Part shown: one piece after another, positions 35,739 through 44,385 of the stretch | Layout of the letters: every line of letters starts with the position of its first letter | How positions within the stretch are numbered: the first letter of the stretch is position 1 | Source: CAYUNA01 sp047629355 | Lineage (GTDB): Bacteria > Bacteroidota > Bacteroidia > Chitinophagales > Saprospiraceae | Length of the DNA: 44,695 nt | Direction of reading: 5' to 3' | NCBI GenBank assembly: GCA_047629355.1 | Contig: JBLHWU010000013.1 | Location: forward strand, 1-44,695 | Translations under genes and position numbers: made by a program | The notes under the pieces: model-generated | The model's input: only the letters and a program-made list of their open reading frames with translations | The model's database searches: none | What the model was told of the DNA's origin: nothing

Positions 35739-36363
35739 TCGAGTCGCTCGATTGTACTACAAAGTGATGGGTTTACGCGCTATCATACCTAGACCACATA
35801 CCTCAAAAAGGAATAAGGAACATGCTGTATATCCTCATTTATTAAGGGGTTTAGCCGTTACTCATCCCAATCAGGTGTGGGCAACAGACATCACTTATAT
35901 GCCTTTACCAAATGGGTTTATGTACCTTACGGCGGTGATTGATTTATACAGTCGATTTGTATTAAACTGGTCAGTTTCCAATACGATGGAAGCGGAATGG
36001 TGTCAACAAATGATGGAAGGGGCGATGGAAAAATATGGTGTTCCGGGTATTGTCAATACCGACCAAGGAGCTCAATATACCAGTGATATTTTTAGTGAAT
36101 TCATCCTTGATTCAGGAAGTAAATTGAGCATGGATGGTGTAGGAAGAGCGACCGATAACGCTTTCATTGAGCGATTATGGCGAACGGTGAAATATGAGAA
36201 TGTCCGTTTTTCGGAATATACTGACGGGTTAAAACTGCGTAAAGGAATGGATAAATATTTTCCGAAATACAACCAACGTAGGCATTCTTCACTGGAGAAA
36301 AAACTACCTAAAGACGTCTATGAAAATGGGCTAATCAGTATTCCAAATAATACGCAAAATTGA
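35527..36363 (+). CDS. IS3-family transposase orfB (rve integrase core)
   Basis: A 278-residue DDE transposase domain. The HTH_21-like start (QCRILGLHRSGLNYE, then ELMRLMDMRY) is followed by the rve core with catalytic D in WATDITYMPLPNG, D in NTDQGAQYTS and E in NAFIERLWRTVKYENV; all three are present. It opens with a TTG codon just after an upstream stop. In IS3 elements this domain is normally made as an OrfAB fusion; orfA is broken here, so transposition from this copy alone is doubtful. A 21-bp perfect palindrome (35531-35576) overlaps the start. Clear terminal repeats of the element were not found. Confidence 0.88.
   Translation: MTQNSTLSKSAQCRILGLHRSGLNYENCGESALNLELMRLMDMRYHYHPYEGAPRMHNYLTLNEGYQVSVNRVARLYYKVMGLRAIIPRPHTSKRNKEHAVYPHLLRGLAVTHPNQVWATDITYMPLPNGFMYLTAVIDLYSRFVLNWSVSNTMEAEWCQQMMEGAMEKYGVPGIVNTDQGAQYTSDIFSEFILDSGSKLSMDGVGRATDNAFIERLWRTVKYENVRFSEYTDGLKLRKGMDKYFPKYNQRRHSSLEKKLPKDVYENGLISIPNNTQN
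35531..35576. repeat. 21-bp perfect palindrome at the orfA/orfB junction
   Basis: CCCAAAATTCGACATTGAGC plus A (35531-35551) pairs exactly with 35556-35576 around an AAAG loop. In IS3 elements structures here can stimulate frameshifting, but this frame relation (+1) and a slippery A7G at 35480-35490 do not fit a simple -1 event. Confidence 0.6.
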
Positions 36364-36668
36364 GCCATTTTTGGTGAGTTTGTAAAAGGTATATAAACGT
36401 CGTCGTACCTCCTCCGCCCTTGACAAAATCACTCAAAAATACTCGACGGTGGCTCATGATTTCAAAAACCAAGAAAAGTGAACTACCTGCCAAAAGGGGG
36501 CAGTTTTGATAACTAATTTAATAACGAAGGATTATTGTTAAGTTTCCCTATGAATTGGGGTAAGCACAGTTCTGCATTTTCGAAAAATTATGTCAGAAAA
36601 AATTAAGCATTTCGATGAAATTAGAATTCACATATTGCAATGGGTCAGCAATAACTATCAATCTAAAA

Positions 36669-36795
36669 CAAAGGAAGTTTGAGCAGTGAAAATGGTTTTA
36701 TAAAAACCGTTTTTGCCGCTCAAAACCCTCAGCCACCTAGCCTTCGGCTAGGTGCACTTTATTTTCTGAAGCTCGAAAATCTTAGGATTTCCTCA
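36669..36795. repeat. COMP three-hairpin repeat, copy 4
   Basis: Same orientation as copy 2: AAACAAAGGAAG, a long hairpin TTTGAGC...GCTCAAA at 36678-36724 with inner GGTTTT/AAAACC pairing, CACCTAGCC TTC GGCTAGGTG at 36734-36754 (perfect), then GAAGCTC and the hairpin GAAAATCTTAGGATTTC at 36775-36791. The clearest example of the three-part layout. The rest of 36364-37124 shows nothing supported. Confidence 0.65.
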
Positions 36796-37124
36796 AATAT
36801 CAAATTAAGTAGATATATCAATAAATAAGTAGTTTAGGGAGTTTATAATAAATAAGCTACCCAAGATGACGCAGCTATTTTTTCTTTTAAAGATGTTAAA
36901 AAAAGCGAGCATAACTGGTTATTTGAGACTTTTTTTAGCATTTTTAAAAGGGGAAAGAGCAAGTCAGATAGGTAAGTTATTTTTTACAAATTCCCTTACC
37001 TTAATTATCTTGACATTAAACCCCAACCCGCTCGAACAGCGTTCACAAGAAAAAATCACAAAAGCCAGTCATCAGAAGCGCGATGCTTGTCTAATTTATT
37101 TAGATTTACTAATCAAAACATAAC

Positions 37125-37991
37125 ATGAATAAAAAGTTAGTCATTGATACAACTTCAGAGATTGTGCAAATTGGCATTGCCATATTTTTAGCGAGCATCG
37201 GTTTAAAAGCATTTCTATTGCCCAACGGATTTTTAGACGGCGGAGTTACGGGAATAGCCATCTTGATTAGTGAGACTTTTGAAATGAATATTTCGGTGAT
37301 ACTGCCGGTAGTATCCATTCCATTTTTCATTATCGGTTATTTTACCATTACCAAGAGGATTTTACTGAAGTCTATTGTTTCGATTGTTTGCTTGTCGTTG
37401 GTTATTCATTTTGAAAATTTCAGTTCTATTTCGGAAGATAAATTGATTATTGCCACATTTGGAGGGCTTTTTTTAGGCAGCGGTATCGGATTGGCTATCA
37501 GAAATGGGGCAGTCTTGGACGGTTCCGAACTGTTAGGACTATATTTTAATACTAAATACGGATTTTCAATCGGCTCAATCATCCTATTTTTCAATATTAT
37601 TCTCTTTGCCATCACTGCATTGGTTTTAACTCCCGAAGTTGCGATGTATTCAATATTGACTTATTTGGTTACGAGCAAAACGATTGATTATACCATTCAG
37701 GGCTTTGAAAATTACGTCGGACTAATGGTCATCTCTAAAGAAAGTCACAAAATTCAAGATACTATTTTCGAGAAAATAGGACAAGGCATAACTGTTTATC
37801 AAGGCATCAAAGGGTATGGTAAAAATGGGATTGCTGAAAATAAAGAAATCATTCACTTGGTCTTGAATAGAATCGATGTGCAGCGTATCAACCGAATGAT
37901 TGATGAAATTGATAAAGAAGCCTTCATCATTGAATTCGATGTCAACGATGTGAAAGGAGGGAAAATCCGTAAATTTATGGGTGAAAATTAA
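37125..37991 (+). CDS. YitT-family membrane protein (DUF161/DUF2179)
   Basis: A 288-residue integral membrane protein. Five to six hydrophobic segments in residues 10-190 include the family hallmark LASIGLKAFLLPNGFLDGGVTGIAIL and a second related unit GSGIGLAIRNGAVLDGSELLGLY. The soluble C-terminal DUF2179 domain spans about 205-285 (ITVYQGIKGYG, IDEIDKEAFIIEFDVNDVKGG). The family is broadly conserved and not understood; transport is often suggested. It is monocistronic. Confidence 0.9.
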   Translation: MNKKLVIDTTSEIVQIGIAIFLASIGLKAFLLPNGFLDGGVTGIAILISETFEMNISVILPVVSIPFFIIGYFTITKRILLKSIVSIVCLSLVIHFENFSSISEDKLIIATFGGLFLGSGIGLAIRNGAVLDGSELLGLYFNTKYGFSIGSIILFFNIILFAITALVLTPEVAMYSILTYLVTSKTIDYTIQGFENYVGLMVISKESHKIQDTIFEKIGQGITVYQGIKGYGKNGIAENKEIIHLVLNRIDVQRINRMIDEIDKEAFIIEFDVNDVKGGKIRKFMGEN

Positions 37992-38425
37992 ATTAAAATT
38001 AAACAGACCTGCGGTGTCGGTTACTAGGTAACACCTGGCGATTAATTCGGTAAAATTTTTAGACAAGATTTTTTCGATAGTTTTTCTTTAAAAATTCTTG
38101 AATAGCCAGTGTTATTGATAAAAAAATTAAAGGAAAAATAGCAGCTAAAGAGGTTTATAACGTTACCGAATTGCTACAAACAATTAAATACCATGTAAAC
38201 TAATTTTTACTAAAAAAATCCGTGAAGTGAATGAATAGGAATAACTCCAAATGAAATTCGGGACTCAATTTTATTTTAGAAATCCTAGAGGGGTTGTTTG
38301 AAATCGCCTTCTTTTCCATGGATTCCGTACATGGTTATTAATATTCAATCCTTTCAGGATTATCTAAATTCAAGAAAACTTAATTTATACCGTCTTAAAC
38401 CGGGTAAACTAAGTTCTGCTAAATT
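37992..38425. other. Gene-free gap after the YitT-family gene
   Basis: At about 38015-38075 a GCGGTGTCGG/GGTAACACCTGGC palindrome is followed by CGATTAATTCGGTAAAATTT and TTAGACAAGATTTTTTCG, which resembles the element at 38767-38825. The stretch 38221-38420 (ending with TTCAATCCTTTCAGGATT) looks repetitive but could not be assigned. Confidence 0.4.
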
Positions 38426-38734
38426 TTATAGGGTATTAAAATACTTCTTATTCACATAAAAAGTACCGAAAGGAAGCAAGGAAGCGATTAATACAAAAAA
38501 GGTAGTTTTAGCATCCCATTTCATGCGTGACCGAACGAGTAACGCTAGTACAATGTATGCAAGAAATAATAATCCATGAGGCATTCCCAACGATTTGACT
38601 AAAACGGCATTCCCTGCAAAATATTTGAGCGGCACCCCCACAAACAATAAAAGGATATAGGATAAACCTTCTAAAAAACTGATGGTTTTAAAAATGCTTG
38701 TCATACTACTTTTGCTTCCGCTTGTTGTATTCAT
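38426..38734 (-). CDS. DUF3817 small integral membrane protein
   Basis: A 102-residue protein with three transmembrane helices. After a short polar N-terminus it has FKTISFLEGLSYILLLFVGVPLKYF, then GMPHGLLFLAYIVLALLV and FFVLIASLLPFGTFYVNKK, the complete DUF3817 pattern including the conserved glutamate of the first helix and the PHG motif. Function unknown; homologues are about 90-110 residues. It stands alone. Confidence 0.88.
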   Translation of the reverse strand: MNTTSGSKSSMTSIFKTISFLEGLSYILLLFVGVPLKYFAGNAVLVKSLGMPHGLLFLAYIVLALLVRSRMKWDAKTTFFVLIASLLPFGTFYVNKKYFNTL

Positions 38735-39285
38735 ATCACTAATTTTATTTTATTTTATTAAATAACGCATAGTGACTAATCCGATGAAAAATTTAGACAA
38801 GATTTCATCTAATTAATTACTATGCTCGATGTCCCACTATTCCGCACCAGTCCCGTGCAGCTTGTCTGATTTCCCCAAAAACCCAACTCGTAATGTAGCA
38901 CCTCTGACGCAGCATCAAGGTACGAATCTTTCCTATTGCGCAGTATATTTTTGAATAAAAATCGTGCACCTGAGAAGGAAACAAGCCCTTTTAAATGACG
39001 AGTTCCAGTGCTTTATTTCCGCGTCAGAGCCCCTGTATCGGTCGAATTTCTCAATAAATTCGACATCGAAAGCAGGGATGGCGCAAAAGTTGAAATTGAA
39101 ATTGACAGTTGAACAAATCTAAGACATTGTAGTTACACCACAGGCCAAAAATTCAGAAACTTTCGACATCATTCCTTAGAAACGTGAAATAAATAATATG
39201 GTTCTTTGACAAATACCGTGATTTTTTAAAGAAAACTAGCAAAAAAATATAAATTTCATACAAGCATTTTTAAAGGGTAACAAGT
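38735..39285. other. Gene-free gap upstream of the Na+/H+ antiporter region
   Basis: Contains the palindrome at 38767-38825 (listed separately). At 38886-39029 two complementary pairs interleave: ACTCGT (38886) with ACGAGT (38998), and CTCTGACGC (38902-38910) with GCGTCAGAG (39021-39029). This may be a decayed mobile element or a structured RNA. No open reading frame is supported. Confidence 0.4.
38767..38825. repeat. Short palindrome related to PAL-6
   Basis: GCATAGTGACTAATCCGATG AAA pairs with TTTCATCTAATTAATTACTATGC with few mismatches around AATTTAGACAAGA. The arms resemble those of the element at 41001-41071. It lies just upstream of the DUF3817 gene's start. Confidence 0.5.
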
Positions 39286-40521
39286 CTATTTAGAAATTTT
39301 GACAATTTTACCCAAGCTTAGACCTTGAATTATAATAGAAAACAAGACGACTGAGTAGGTTACAAACACCAATATGTTGCTTGATAATTCTTCATTTAAA
39401 GACAATGCGAGCGCAACAGAAATTCCTCCTCGAAGACCACCCCATGTCAATACAGAAATAGTTGAAACCGTATTTTCTTTTGGATGTTTTAATAAGGAAA
39501 ATGGGATAATAACCGAGATAAACCGAGCAAATAAAACAATGAAAATGCTAACTAACCCTAACATTAAATAATCCAATTGAAAATCAATCAAATGAATCAC
39601 CAAACCAATCAATACAAACAATACGGCATTTAGCGTATCATCCAAAATTTCCCAAATAGAATTGAGCTCTTCTCGACAAGCTACTGAAAAATCTGCACGA
39701 TTGATTTTGTTTCCAATAAACAAGCCCGCCACCACCATCGCCAAAGGACCAGATACATGGATAATAGATGCCAAAGCATAACCACCCATGACAATTGCAA
39801 GCGTTAATAAAATGGCTAAATGCGCGTTTTCTTGAATAGATTTTATTAATTTCCAACCCACAAAACCCAGTAATAAACCATATAAAATACCACCAACAGC
39901 TTCTTCTAAAAATAGTGTAAATATTTCGCCCGAAACGGAATGTCCACCCATATTTTGAGCTTCGATTATCAACAAAATTCCCGTAAAAACAACGACCCCA
40001 ACACCATCATTAAATAAAGATTCCCCCTCTATTTTTAGTTTCAAACTTTCCTTTACACCACCTTCTTTCAAGATAGCAATTACAGCTATTGGGTCGGTTG
40101 GCGAAATCAATGCGCCAAACAAAAGACAGTGCAAAAAAGGAATGTCTATTCCAAATAATTGGCTTGCACCAAAAAATAAACCACCAACCACCGCCGTAGA
40201 AATCAAAACGCCTAAGGTGGCAAAAAGAAGGACGGGCTTCTTTTCTTTACCTAATGCTTCCAAATTGACGTGCATTGCGCCCGAAAACAATAAGAAACTC
40301 AGCATCATATCCATCAAAATAGACTCAAAATCCAAAGTCAATACCATATTACAAAAGAACTCATAAAACGCTGGTATTAAAGGTTTTGAGTTAATGATGA
40401 CAATGGCACTAACCAATGCTAAAATCATTAAACCAATGGTAGTTGGTAATTTGAGCCAGCGATAATTTATATAGCTAAATAAAGCAGCCAATGACAAGAC
40501 AATAGCGAATGATTCAAACAT
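39286..40521 (-). CDS. CPA1-family Na+/H+ antiporter (NhaP-like)
   Basis: A 411-residue inner-membrane exchanger with about twelve hydrophobic helices. Family motifs: GALISPTDPIAVIAILKEGG near residue 140 and the ion-binding ND pair in EGESLFNDGVGVVVFTG near 165-180; a late TWGGLRGGISVALALSL motif near 365 contributes the conserved arginine. It lacks the long cytoplasmic tail of some CPA1 members. It would exchange Na+ or K+ for H+ and contribute to pH and salt balance together with NhaB elsewhere in this window. Confidence 0.92.
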   Translation of the reverse strand: MFESFAIVLSLAALFSYINYRWLKLPTTIGLMILALVSAIVIINSKPLIPAFYEFFCNMVLTLDFESILMDMMLSFLLFSGAMHVNLEALGKEKKPVLLFATLGVLISTAVVGGLFFGASQLFGIDIPFLHCLLFGALISPTDPIAVIAILKEGGVKESLKLKIEGESLFNDGVGVVVFTGILLIIEAQNMGGHSVSGEIFTLFLEEAVGGILYGLLLGFVGWKLIKSIQENAHLAILLTLAIVMGGYALASIIHVSGPLAMVVAGLFIGNKINRADFSVACREELNSIWEILDDTLNAVLFVLIGLVIHLIDFQLDYLMLGLVSIFIVLFARFISVIIPFSLLKHPKENTVSTISVLTWGGLRGGISVALALSLNEELSSNILVFVTYSVVLFSIIIQGLSLGKIVKISK

Positions 40522-40582
40522 TGTTTATTTTTTTGAAAAATTATTAAATGAAATGACGCGCATTATTTAATTCGCATTCTTA

Positions 40583-40744
40583 AGTAGCTATTCAAGTTAA
40601 TAGTGTCGGATAGCATTTGGATGAGTTTTGAATTTGTACAAGGCAAAAAACGCAGACATAGCCTTTGCTATGGCGAGTATTTTTAACGAAGTACAAATTT
40701 AAAAATCGCCAAATCATCCGACAGTATTAACTTGAATAACTACT
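40583..40744. repeat. PAL-4-like palindromic element
   Basis: A 162-bp element: AGTAGCTATTCAAGTTAATA on the left and, complemented, AGTAGTTATTCAAGTTAATA on the right, then GTGTCGGAT/CTGTCGGAT. Inner ATAGCC/GGCTAT-type and GTACAAATTT pairings complete a long hairpin. It lies in the upstream region of the antiporter gene. Confidence 0.7.
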
Positions 40745-40847
40745 AAGGGAGTAGGCAATTTATAAATTACCAATTTTACAGCGAATATTTTTTGTTTAAA
40801 AAATTGGCTCTACGGTGAAAAGTGTGGGTCAATATGAGAAGCGAGAA

Positions 40848-40975
40848 AATCATAAGATTTTCGAGCTTCAAAAAAACAATACGCATTGCCTGCGGCAATG
40901 CGGGTGTGCTTGTTAAGTGGTAAAAACGGTTTTTACAAACGGTTTTTACCACTTAAAATCCCCTTGTAAAAATGC
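40848..40975. repeat. COMP three-hairpin repeat, copy 5
   Basis: GAAAATCATAAGATTTTC, GCATTGCCTGCGGCAATGC (40883-40901, perfect) and a long hairpin AAGTGGTAAAAACCG-type at 40915-40954 (AAGTGG/CCACTT ends exact), followed by AAAATCCCCTTGT. Orientation as copy 1. TTTACACGGTA lies just beyond its right end and matches the TTACCGTGTAA near copy 6. Confidence 0.65.
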
Positions 40976-41000
40976 AATGAAATTTACTTTACACGGTATT

Positions 41001-41071
41001 AAGTAACACGTAGTAATTAATTGGGTAATTTTATAAATATCTTTTACCAAATTAATTATCACGCGTTACTT
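41001..41071. repeat. PAL-6 palindromic element supplying the MscS-type stop codon
   Basis: AAGTAACACGTAGTAATTAA and, from the other end, AAGTAACGCGTGATAATTAA form a 71-bp palindrome with arms of about 31 bases. Flanked by TA on both sides. Its right end runs into the 3' end of the minus-strand channel gene. Confidence 0.7.
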
Positions 41072-42313
41072 AACAGTCAACTTATTGAAATCCCTACCAC
41101 TGGGCTCTTGGTAAATCTGTAAATCAAATTCGGACACCACCGCTAAAATATGATCGAAAATATTTCCTTGAAGACTTTCATATTTCGCCCATTCTTTGTC
41201 TTTGCTAAAAACATAAATTTCAATGGGCAAGCCATGTTCCGTTGGCGCAAGTTGTCTTACCAAAAATGTCATTTCTTGGTTAATCATCGGTTGATTTCTT
41301 AAATAAGCTTCAACGTAGGCGCGAAATGTTCCAATGTTGGTCATCCTTCTACCGTTAACAAGATTGGATTCATCAACCAACTCCTCTTGGTTATAAATTT
41401 GAATTTCATTTTTCGTTTTTTCAATATAATCGGAGATATACTGGATTTTGCTAAATCGATTCAGCATTTCTGTTGTACAGAATTGAATGGTATTTATATC
41501 AATACTAATCGATCGTTTGATTCTCCTACCACCTGACTCATTCATACCTCGCCAATTTTTGAAGGAGTCGGTAATTAATGCATAAGTTGGAATTGTCGTA
41601 ATTGTTTTATCCCAATTTTGCACCTTAACCGTCGTCAAAGCTATTTCAACAATATCACCATCTGCACCATATTTTGGCATTGAAATCCAATCACCATTGG
41701 CCACCATTTGATTGGCAGATAATTGTATGCCCGCTACAAAACCCAAAATAGCATCCTTAAAAATAAACATCAATATAGCAGTAAGCGCACCTAAACTACT
41801 GAATAAATAGATGGGTGTTTTACCCACTAAAATGGACGTGATAAATATACCACAAATGAAATAAATAATAATTTTAAAAACTTGAATAAAACCCTTTATC
41901 GGAATTCTATTAGAAACTTCGTAGGTGTTGTAAATATCCAAGGCCGCATTTAAAAAAGCATCCATTGCGAGGATAGCCATCGCAATCATATAAATTAATG
42001 CTGCACCGCAAATCAAAGAAATAGCTAAATCATAACCTACTAATGGGATGGAAATGCTTAGGTAAATAACAATGGCTGGAGCCAGATGAGCCAAGCGATT
42101 AAATACTTTTTTTCTAAGAAATACATCATCCCATTGTGTTTTTGTCCGATTAACAATAGCTGTTAATCCCCTCATGATAAATCGTTTAGCCAGCCAATCT
42201 GCAATAAGACTTATAATAATAATCAAAACAAAAATCAAACTTCGGGCTAATAAATCTGCAGTCGATAAATCCAAACCCTTTTCTAATATCCAATTTTTAA
42301 TAATTTCCAGCAT
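41066..42313 (-). CDS. MscS-family mechanosensitive channel (YbdG-like)
   Basis: A 415-residue inner-membrane channel that releases solutes on hypo-osmotic shock. Four to five transmembrane helices lie in residues 20-190; the pore-lining helix 3 is the GALTAILMFIFKDAILGFVAGIQL segment near 175-198, followed by the beta-domain NQMVANGDWISMPKYGADGDIVEIALTTVKVQNWD. The C-terminal part (about 310-410) matches the extended YbdG/YnaI-like cytoplasmic region. The last codon and TAA stop (AAG TAA) lie inside the PAL-6 element, so the natural 3' end was probably altered by that insertion. Confidence 0.92.
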   Translation of the reverse strand: MLEIIKNWILEKGLDLSTADLLARSLIFVLIIIISLIADWLAKRFIMRGLTAIVNRTKTQWDDVFLRKKVFNRLAHLAPAIVIYLSISIPLVGYDLAISLICGAALIYMIAMAILAMDAFLNAALDIYNTYEVSNRIPIKGFIQVFKIIIYFICGIFITSILVGKTPIYLFSSLGALTAILMFIFKDAILGFVAGIQLSANQMVANGDWISMPKYGADGDIVEIALTTVKVQNWDKTITTIPTYALITDSFKNWRGMNESGGRRIKRSISIDINTIQFCTTEMLNRFSKIQYISDYIEKTKNEIQIYNQEELVDESNLVNGRRMTNIGTFRAYVEAYLRNQPMINQEMTFLVRQLAPTEHGLPIEIYVFSKDKEWAKYESLQGNIFDHILAVVSEFDLQIYQEPSGRDFNKLTVK

Positions 42314-42667
42314 TCGTCTTTTTAGTTTAAATAAAATAACTTTTCCCAGTCGTTCTCACCATTGGAAATAATCTTAAAGGTAACTAAACAATCGACTTAA
42401 AAGCTACGAATATCTGGTAGTGTTTTATAAGGTTTGGTATTAATTAGGAATCCTATGCTTTCCGTGCAACAGGCGAGACATCCTCAACTTTGCACGGAGA
42501 CCAAGCAAAGCTTGGCAAGAGCGTGGTCGTTTTTTAATTGGAAAAACACGTATCGTCACAGCGAAGGTAATACAGCAGGATGTATTGTCACAGCGGGGCT
42601 TACCACCCACAACATTACTCATGAATAAGTATAACGCAAATGATACGATAAGCACAGCAACACGCAC
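42314..42667. other. Gene-free gap with short palindromes
   Basis: CCGTGCA (42462-42468) and TGCACGG (42491-42497) are complementary, and CCAAGC/GCTTGG follows at once. The region does not encode a supported protein and may be a diverged intergenic repeat. Confidence 0.4.
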
Positions 42668-44229
42668 CTACTCTTTCACAAACCGTAAACTATAAACCGC
42701 ATTTGCGTCAATGATTTGTACAAAATAAAGCCCTTTCTTCAACGCTGAAACATCAATATTTGCTTCATTTGCAAGAAGGATTATTTGCCCACCTACTGTA
42801 ACAATTTGAATATTTCGGTGATCGGTTAATTGGTCGAAGCCTTTTATTTTTAATACATTAATTACTGGATTAGAGTGTACAGTCAATGCTATTTTAGAAG
42901 CAGTATCAGGCGATTGAATACCTACGGATTGATGCTTGTAAACCGTGATTTTGTCTCTATCCGTGCCGCTATTATTGATTAAATATAGGGTTTGACCACA
43001 GGGCGAAATAGCGAGATCTCTCAGGCGTCCGTTCATGCCTTGGTCTTCACCAAAAAAACGTTTTGGATTAGGCTCTTCAATGGTCGAAGGAACAATCGTG
43101 CCATTGGAGCTAAGCTGAAATTGAAAAAGTTCTCGATCAGTCGTTGCACCATTTTTTAGGGTGACGACCAGTAAACTGTTTGTCCATTCAGAAATGGCTG
43201 CACTTCCATAATAATCGCCTCCAGAAGGCGCAACTGAGCACCAATCTGTCCAGACATTAGAACTATCTAGCACCGTACACCAAGAATAGATAGGCGCGAC
43301 TAAAGCATCGTTGGCAATCATTGGATGTGGCATATAATTGTCAATAAAATTCATTTCGTCCTCATAATTGCCATCATGATAACCTTGCACATCTTTCCAA
43401 CCATAATTCATGCCCTTTTGTAAAATATTAATTTCATCATCTGTGCGATCGCCATGTTCTACCGCATAGATAATTTCTAACGTTGGATGATAAATTAATC
43501 CCTGAGGATTTCGGTGTCCACGCGTATAAAAAGAGTTCCCCCCTACCGGATTATCAGCGGGAATAGTCCCGTCCATATGGAAGCGATGAATTTTGCCGTT
43601 TTGAGTACTAATATCTTGGGTGAAATTATTTGGATTGGTCGATTGCGGCACATAGCAATCTGGCGAACTTAAAACCGATCGTCCATTGTCTCCAATCGAC
43701 ACGAACAAATACGAAATGCCATCTTGCTTTGCCGCTAATAACCGACCACCATAGTAGTCAAATCCAGTGATTAACTGATTAACAATATTCGTATCTTCTA
43801 TGACGGTACTAGTCGCCTCATCCCATTTCAATCGCTTAATTCTAAATCTAGTAACAGGGGCTACTTCCTTTCCACTATTGTACGAATAAACAAAATAGAT
43901 GTAAGCATGTGCCACCTCTGAAAATCAGGGTCTAATGCCAATCCAAGCGTCCCTTTTCCAATAGAAAAACCGGGGCAAGTAGGCGAATCTTCCAGTTCCG
44001 AACCAGGAAAGTAATCCAAAGCAGTATAGACGATAGTTTTGTCTCCAGTAGTAGGATTAACGCGTGCTATATTGCCGTCCTTTTCGGTTAGCCAAAGGAA
44101 ATCATCTGATCCATACACGATTTCCCAAGGCGAAGTCAACTCTGTTGGAAGTTCCGTTCGAATAAAATTTTGTGCCTGCAAAGTCCATGTACAACTAAAA
44201 AGGAAGGTGAAGAGATAAGTAAATTTCAT
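42668..44229 (-). pseudogene. PQQ-type sugar dehydrogenase with T9SS type A tail, frameshifted
   Basis: Two frames together make one secreted soluble aldose dehydrogenase-like beta-propeller of about 515 residues. The first frame (44229 down to about 43915) holds the signal peptide (ending TLQAQ) and the TELTSPWEIVYGSDDFLWLTEKDGNIARV start. The second (43915-42668) continues AHAYIYFVYSYN, the GHRNPQGLIYHP and VEHGDRTDDEINILQKGMNYGW motifs of the GSDH family, and ends in a T9SS type A tail (SNPVINVLKIKG...KGLYFVQI). The join at about 43905-43920 needs a one-base shift. It may be a true mutation or a sequencing error; everything else is intact. Such enzymes oxidise sugars using PQQ. Confidence 0.82.
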
Positions 44230-44250
44230 GACTTGTGTTTTAATAGTTAG

Positions 44251-44283
44251 TTTAAGTAACGGTGAAAGAATAAGTTCCCCAAC
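44251..44283. repeat. PAL-2 single end
   Basis: TTTAAGTAACGGTGAAAGAA, then TAAGTTCCCCAAC, matches the terminal repeat of PAL-2. No second end follows within the window. It lies 22 bases upstream of the dehydrogenase start. Confidence 0.55.
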
Positions 44284-44385
44284 TATCCTCGTTTATTTTG
44301 TTCTTTTTCTCTACTTCGGTCGAAATGACAAAAGATGTTTGCTTTTGAAATAGGAGTTATCTCTACATCATATGCGAATTAAAAG

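Noticed and set aside
36866..37123. 85-codon open frame ending one base before the YitT-family start
   Set aside because: The close spacing is tempting, but the sequence shows no domain or signal and codon use looks random. Not counted as a gene.
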